DNA from: an uncultured Spirochaetia bacterium
Lineage (GTDB): Bacteria; Spirochaetota; UBA6919
Direction: 5' to 3'
DNA: 6,661 nucleotides
Assembly: GCA_913053665.1 (NCBI GenBank)
Contig: CAJXGR010000182.1
Location: 1-6,661 of the forward strand
Shown here: positions 5,654 to 6,661 of the stretch, one piece after another
Position numbering within the stretch: the first letter of the stretch is position 1
Layout of the letters: every line of letters starts with the position of its first letter
Made by a program: the position numbers and the translations under genes
The notes under the pieces: generated by a model
What the model saw: only the letters and a program-made list of their open reading frames with translations
Told to the model about the DNA's origin: nothing
Database searches by the model: none

Positions 5654-6661
5654 ATGAACAAATCCAATAAATTGTATAAATATCCTGTTATATTGAGTTT
5701 CTTGATTATAGTGCTGGTATTCTTTGCCGAATTCCCCTTAAGCTCATTACCCCTATACACAGCTCGTTCGGCAAGACTTTGTGATACCTGTCATGTGAGC
5801 CCGTTCAAAAACAAAAAGCAGGATGAGTGGGTCAATCCTCCGATACCCAGTAGAAAATGTAATCTATCCTGTCAAACCTGTCATACCAATCCTGGAGGCG
5901 GAGGACAGCGGACTGTTGTAGGACGCTACTACGCACGCAATACTCTCCCCATGTTTGGGGCACTCAGACGACCCTATCATGATAGAAAAAATACTCTCAG
6001 CAATCTATTGAATCGGCGAAAGAGTTTCCCACCGTCTTCTAGAGTAGAAAATACGAATCGATCCATATCTAATCGACCCGTCAAACGGAATATTGAGGAT
6101 CATCACAAGCCTCATATCTATTACTGGGCCGATCCATTTGCTTTTGGCTATCCCTTCAATGCTAGCTCCATAGAGGATCAGAGTCCATATGCTTTTTCAA
6201 GGGAGCGATATGACTTCCTGAATGCAGACCCCATCTTTTCGGTGGGTACAGATATTCGGCCAACGTTCCAATACCGAAATAAAGATGCTCGAGTATTCCC
6301 TATGCAATTGGATCTTGGAGCCACCCTACACCCTGTTGAACATGTATCGATGAGTGCCACGCTCGCTTTACAAAAAACAACAAGCGACTATTATGGTGAG
6401 CGACGATTAGAGTTACGGAATGCATTCCTTCTCCTGCACCAGTTTCCCATGATGTCTTACCTGATGACGGGTCTTTTTATCCCATCCTATGGAATCAGGC
6501 ATGATGACTATACAGCTCCAGGCCGGGATATGCTGGATTTAAATCCATTAAAACTTGAGAATCTCGCTCTTGGAGTAGAAATTGGGATGGCTCCCAATTA
6601 TCCTTATTTTAACGTGTCACTCTTTAAAAATAGATCCATCAACAACTTCAATCAATATGAC
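5654..6661 (+). CDS. Di-haem outer-membrane porin-like protein (3' end outside the window)
   Basis: The frame is open from ATG 5654 to the window edge without a stop: 336 residues, incomplete. A basic N-terminus (NKSNKLYKYP) and a hydrophobic segment (about 11-34) form a signal peptide or anchor. Two haem c motifs follow, LCDTCHV (42-48) and CQTCHTNPGGGGQR (73-86), with an extra Cys69 in CNLSCQTCH. The CH-NP-GGG-R block is characteristic of outer-membrane proteins in cytochrome-rich bacteria. A polar Arg/Asn/Ser-rich stretch spans about 105-155. From about 195, short alternating strands appear (SVGTDIRPTFQYR, MQLDLGATL, VSMSATLALQ, NLALGVEIGM) with GLFIPSYGIRHDDYTAPGRD (273-292), suggesting a beta barrel. 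The likely role is an outer-membrane conduit or anchor carrying its own haems, partnered with the lipoprotein cytochrome 59 nt upstream. Barrel assignment is by inspection only. Confidence 0.75.
   Translation, partial: MNKSNKLYKYPVILSFLIIVLVFFAEFPLSSLPLYTARSARLCDTCHVSPFKNKKQDEWVNPPIPSRKCNLSCQTCHTNPGGGGQRTVVGRYYARNTLPMFGALRRPYHDRKNTLSNLLNRRKSFPPSSRVENTNRSISNRPVKRNIEDHHKPHIYYWADPFAFGYPFNASSIEDQSPYAFSRERYDFLNADPIFSVGTDIRPTFQYRNKDARVFPMQLDLGATLHPVEHVSMSATLALQKTTSDYYGERRLELRNAFLLLHQFPMMSYLMTGLFIPSYGIRHDDYTAPGRDMLDLNPLKLENLALGVEIGMAPNYPYFNVSLFKNRSINNFNQYD

Noticed and set aside
6178..6360. 60-residue minus-strand frame
   Set aside because: It lies antisense to the long open frame with haem motifs and has no recognisable features.

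Overview
The window looks like chromosomal DNA from a Gram-negative bacterium with an outer membrane. It encodes a lipoprotein c-type cytochrome and a haem-binding protein with a porin-like C-terminal part, both of which need a periplasm and an outer membrane. Base composition is moderately AT-rich. Promoter-like and Shine-Dalgarno (SD) sequences are of the ordinary bacterial type, and one gene starts with TTG. The sequence alone does not fix the lineage. The mix of an orphan HPr, a dihydroorotase resembling the Bacteroidetes-type branch, and multi-haem/porin proteins would suit a spirochaete, a deltaproteobacterium-like lineage or a related group; this is inference only.

Layout. (1) Positions 1-220 hold the possible tail of an upstream gene, a perfect 15-bp hairpin (70-103) and a leader. 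(2) 221-517 (+) is an HPr-type phosphocarrier with both the phosphorylatable His and the regulatory Ser. (3) 707-1060 (+) is a small coiled-coil protein with a single C-terminal membrane anchor, behind a good sigma70-like promoter. It ends tail-to-tail with, and overlaps by 11 bp, the next gene. (4) 5169 down to 1050 (-) is a tight three-gene cluster read leftward: an MBOAT O-acyltransferase, then a membrane-anchored SGNH/DUF459-like hydrolase, then dihydroorotase (pyrC). The gaps are 14 and 20 nt, and each downstream gene has its own GGAG site. (5) 5170-5327 is a divergent promoter region. (6) 5328-5594 (+) is a short di-haem c-type lipoprotein. (7) 5591-5646 holds a 14-bp tandem repeat. (8) 5654-6661 (+) is an open reading frame running off the window. 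It starts with a signal segment and two CXXCH motifs and continues into a porin-like region.

How the genes fit together. The MBOAT and SGNH pair is the usual partnership for O-acetylating an envelope or exported polysaccharide: MBOAT brings the acyl group across the inner membrane, and the SGNH protein acts on the periplasmic side. pyrC at the end of that cluster is a housekeeping pyrimidine gene with no obvious functional link. The rightward di-haem lipoprotein and haem/porin protein look like a two-gene unit for moving electrons at or through the outer membrane. This unit, with the 14-bp repeat array between its genes, is the least standard part of the window.
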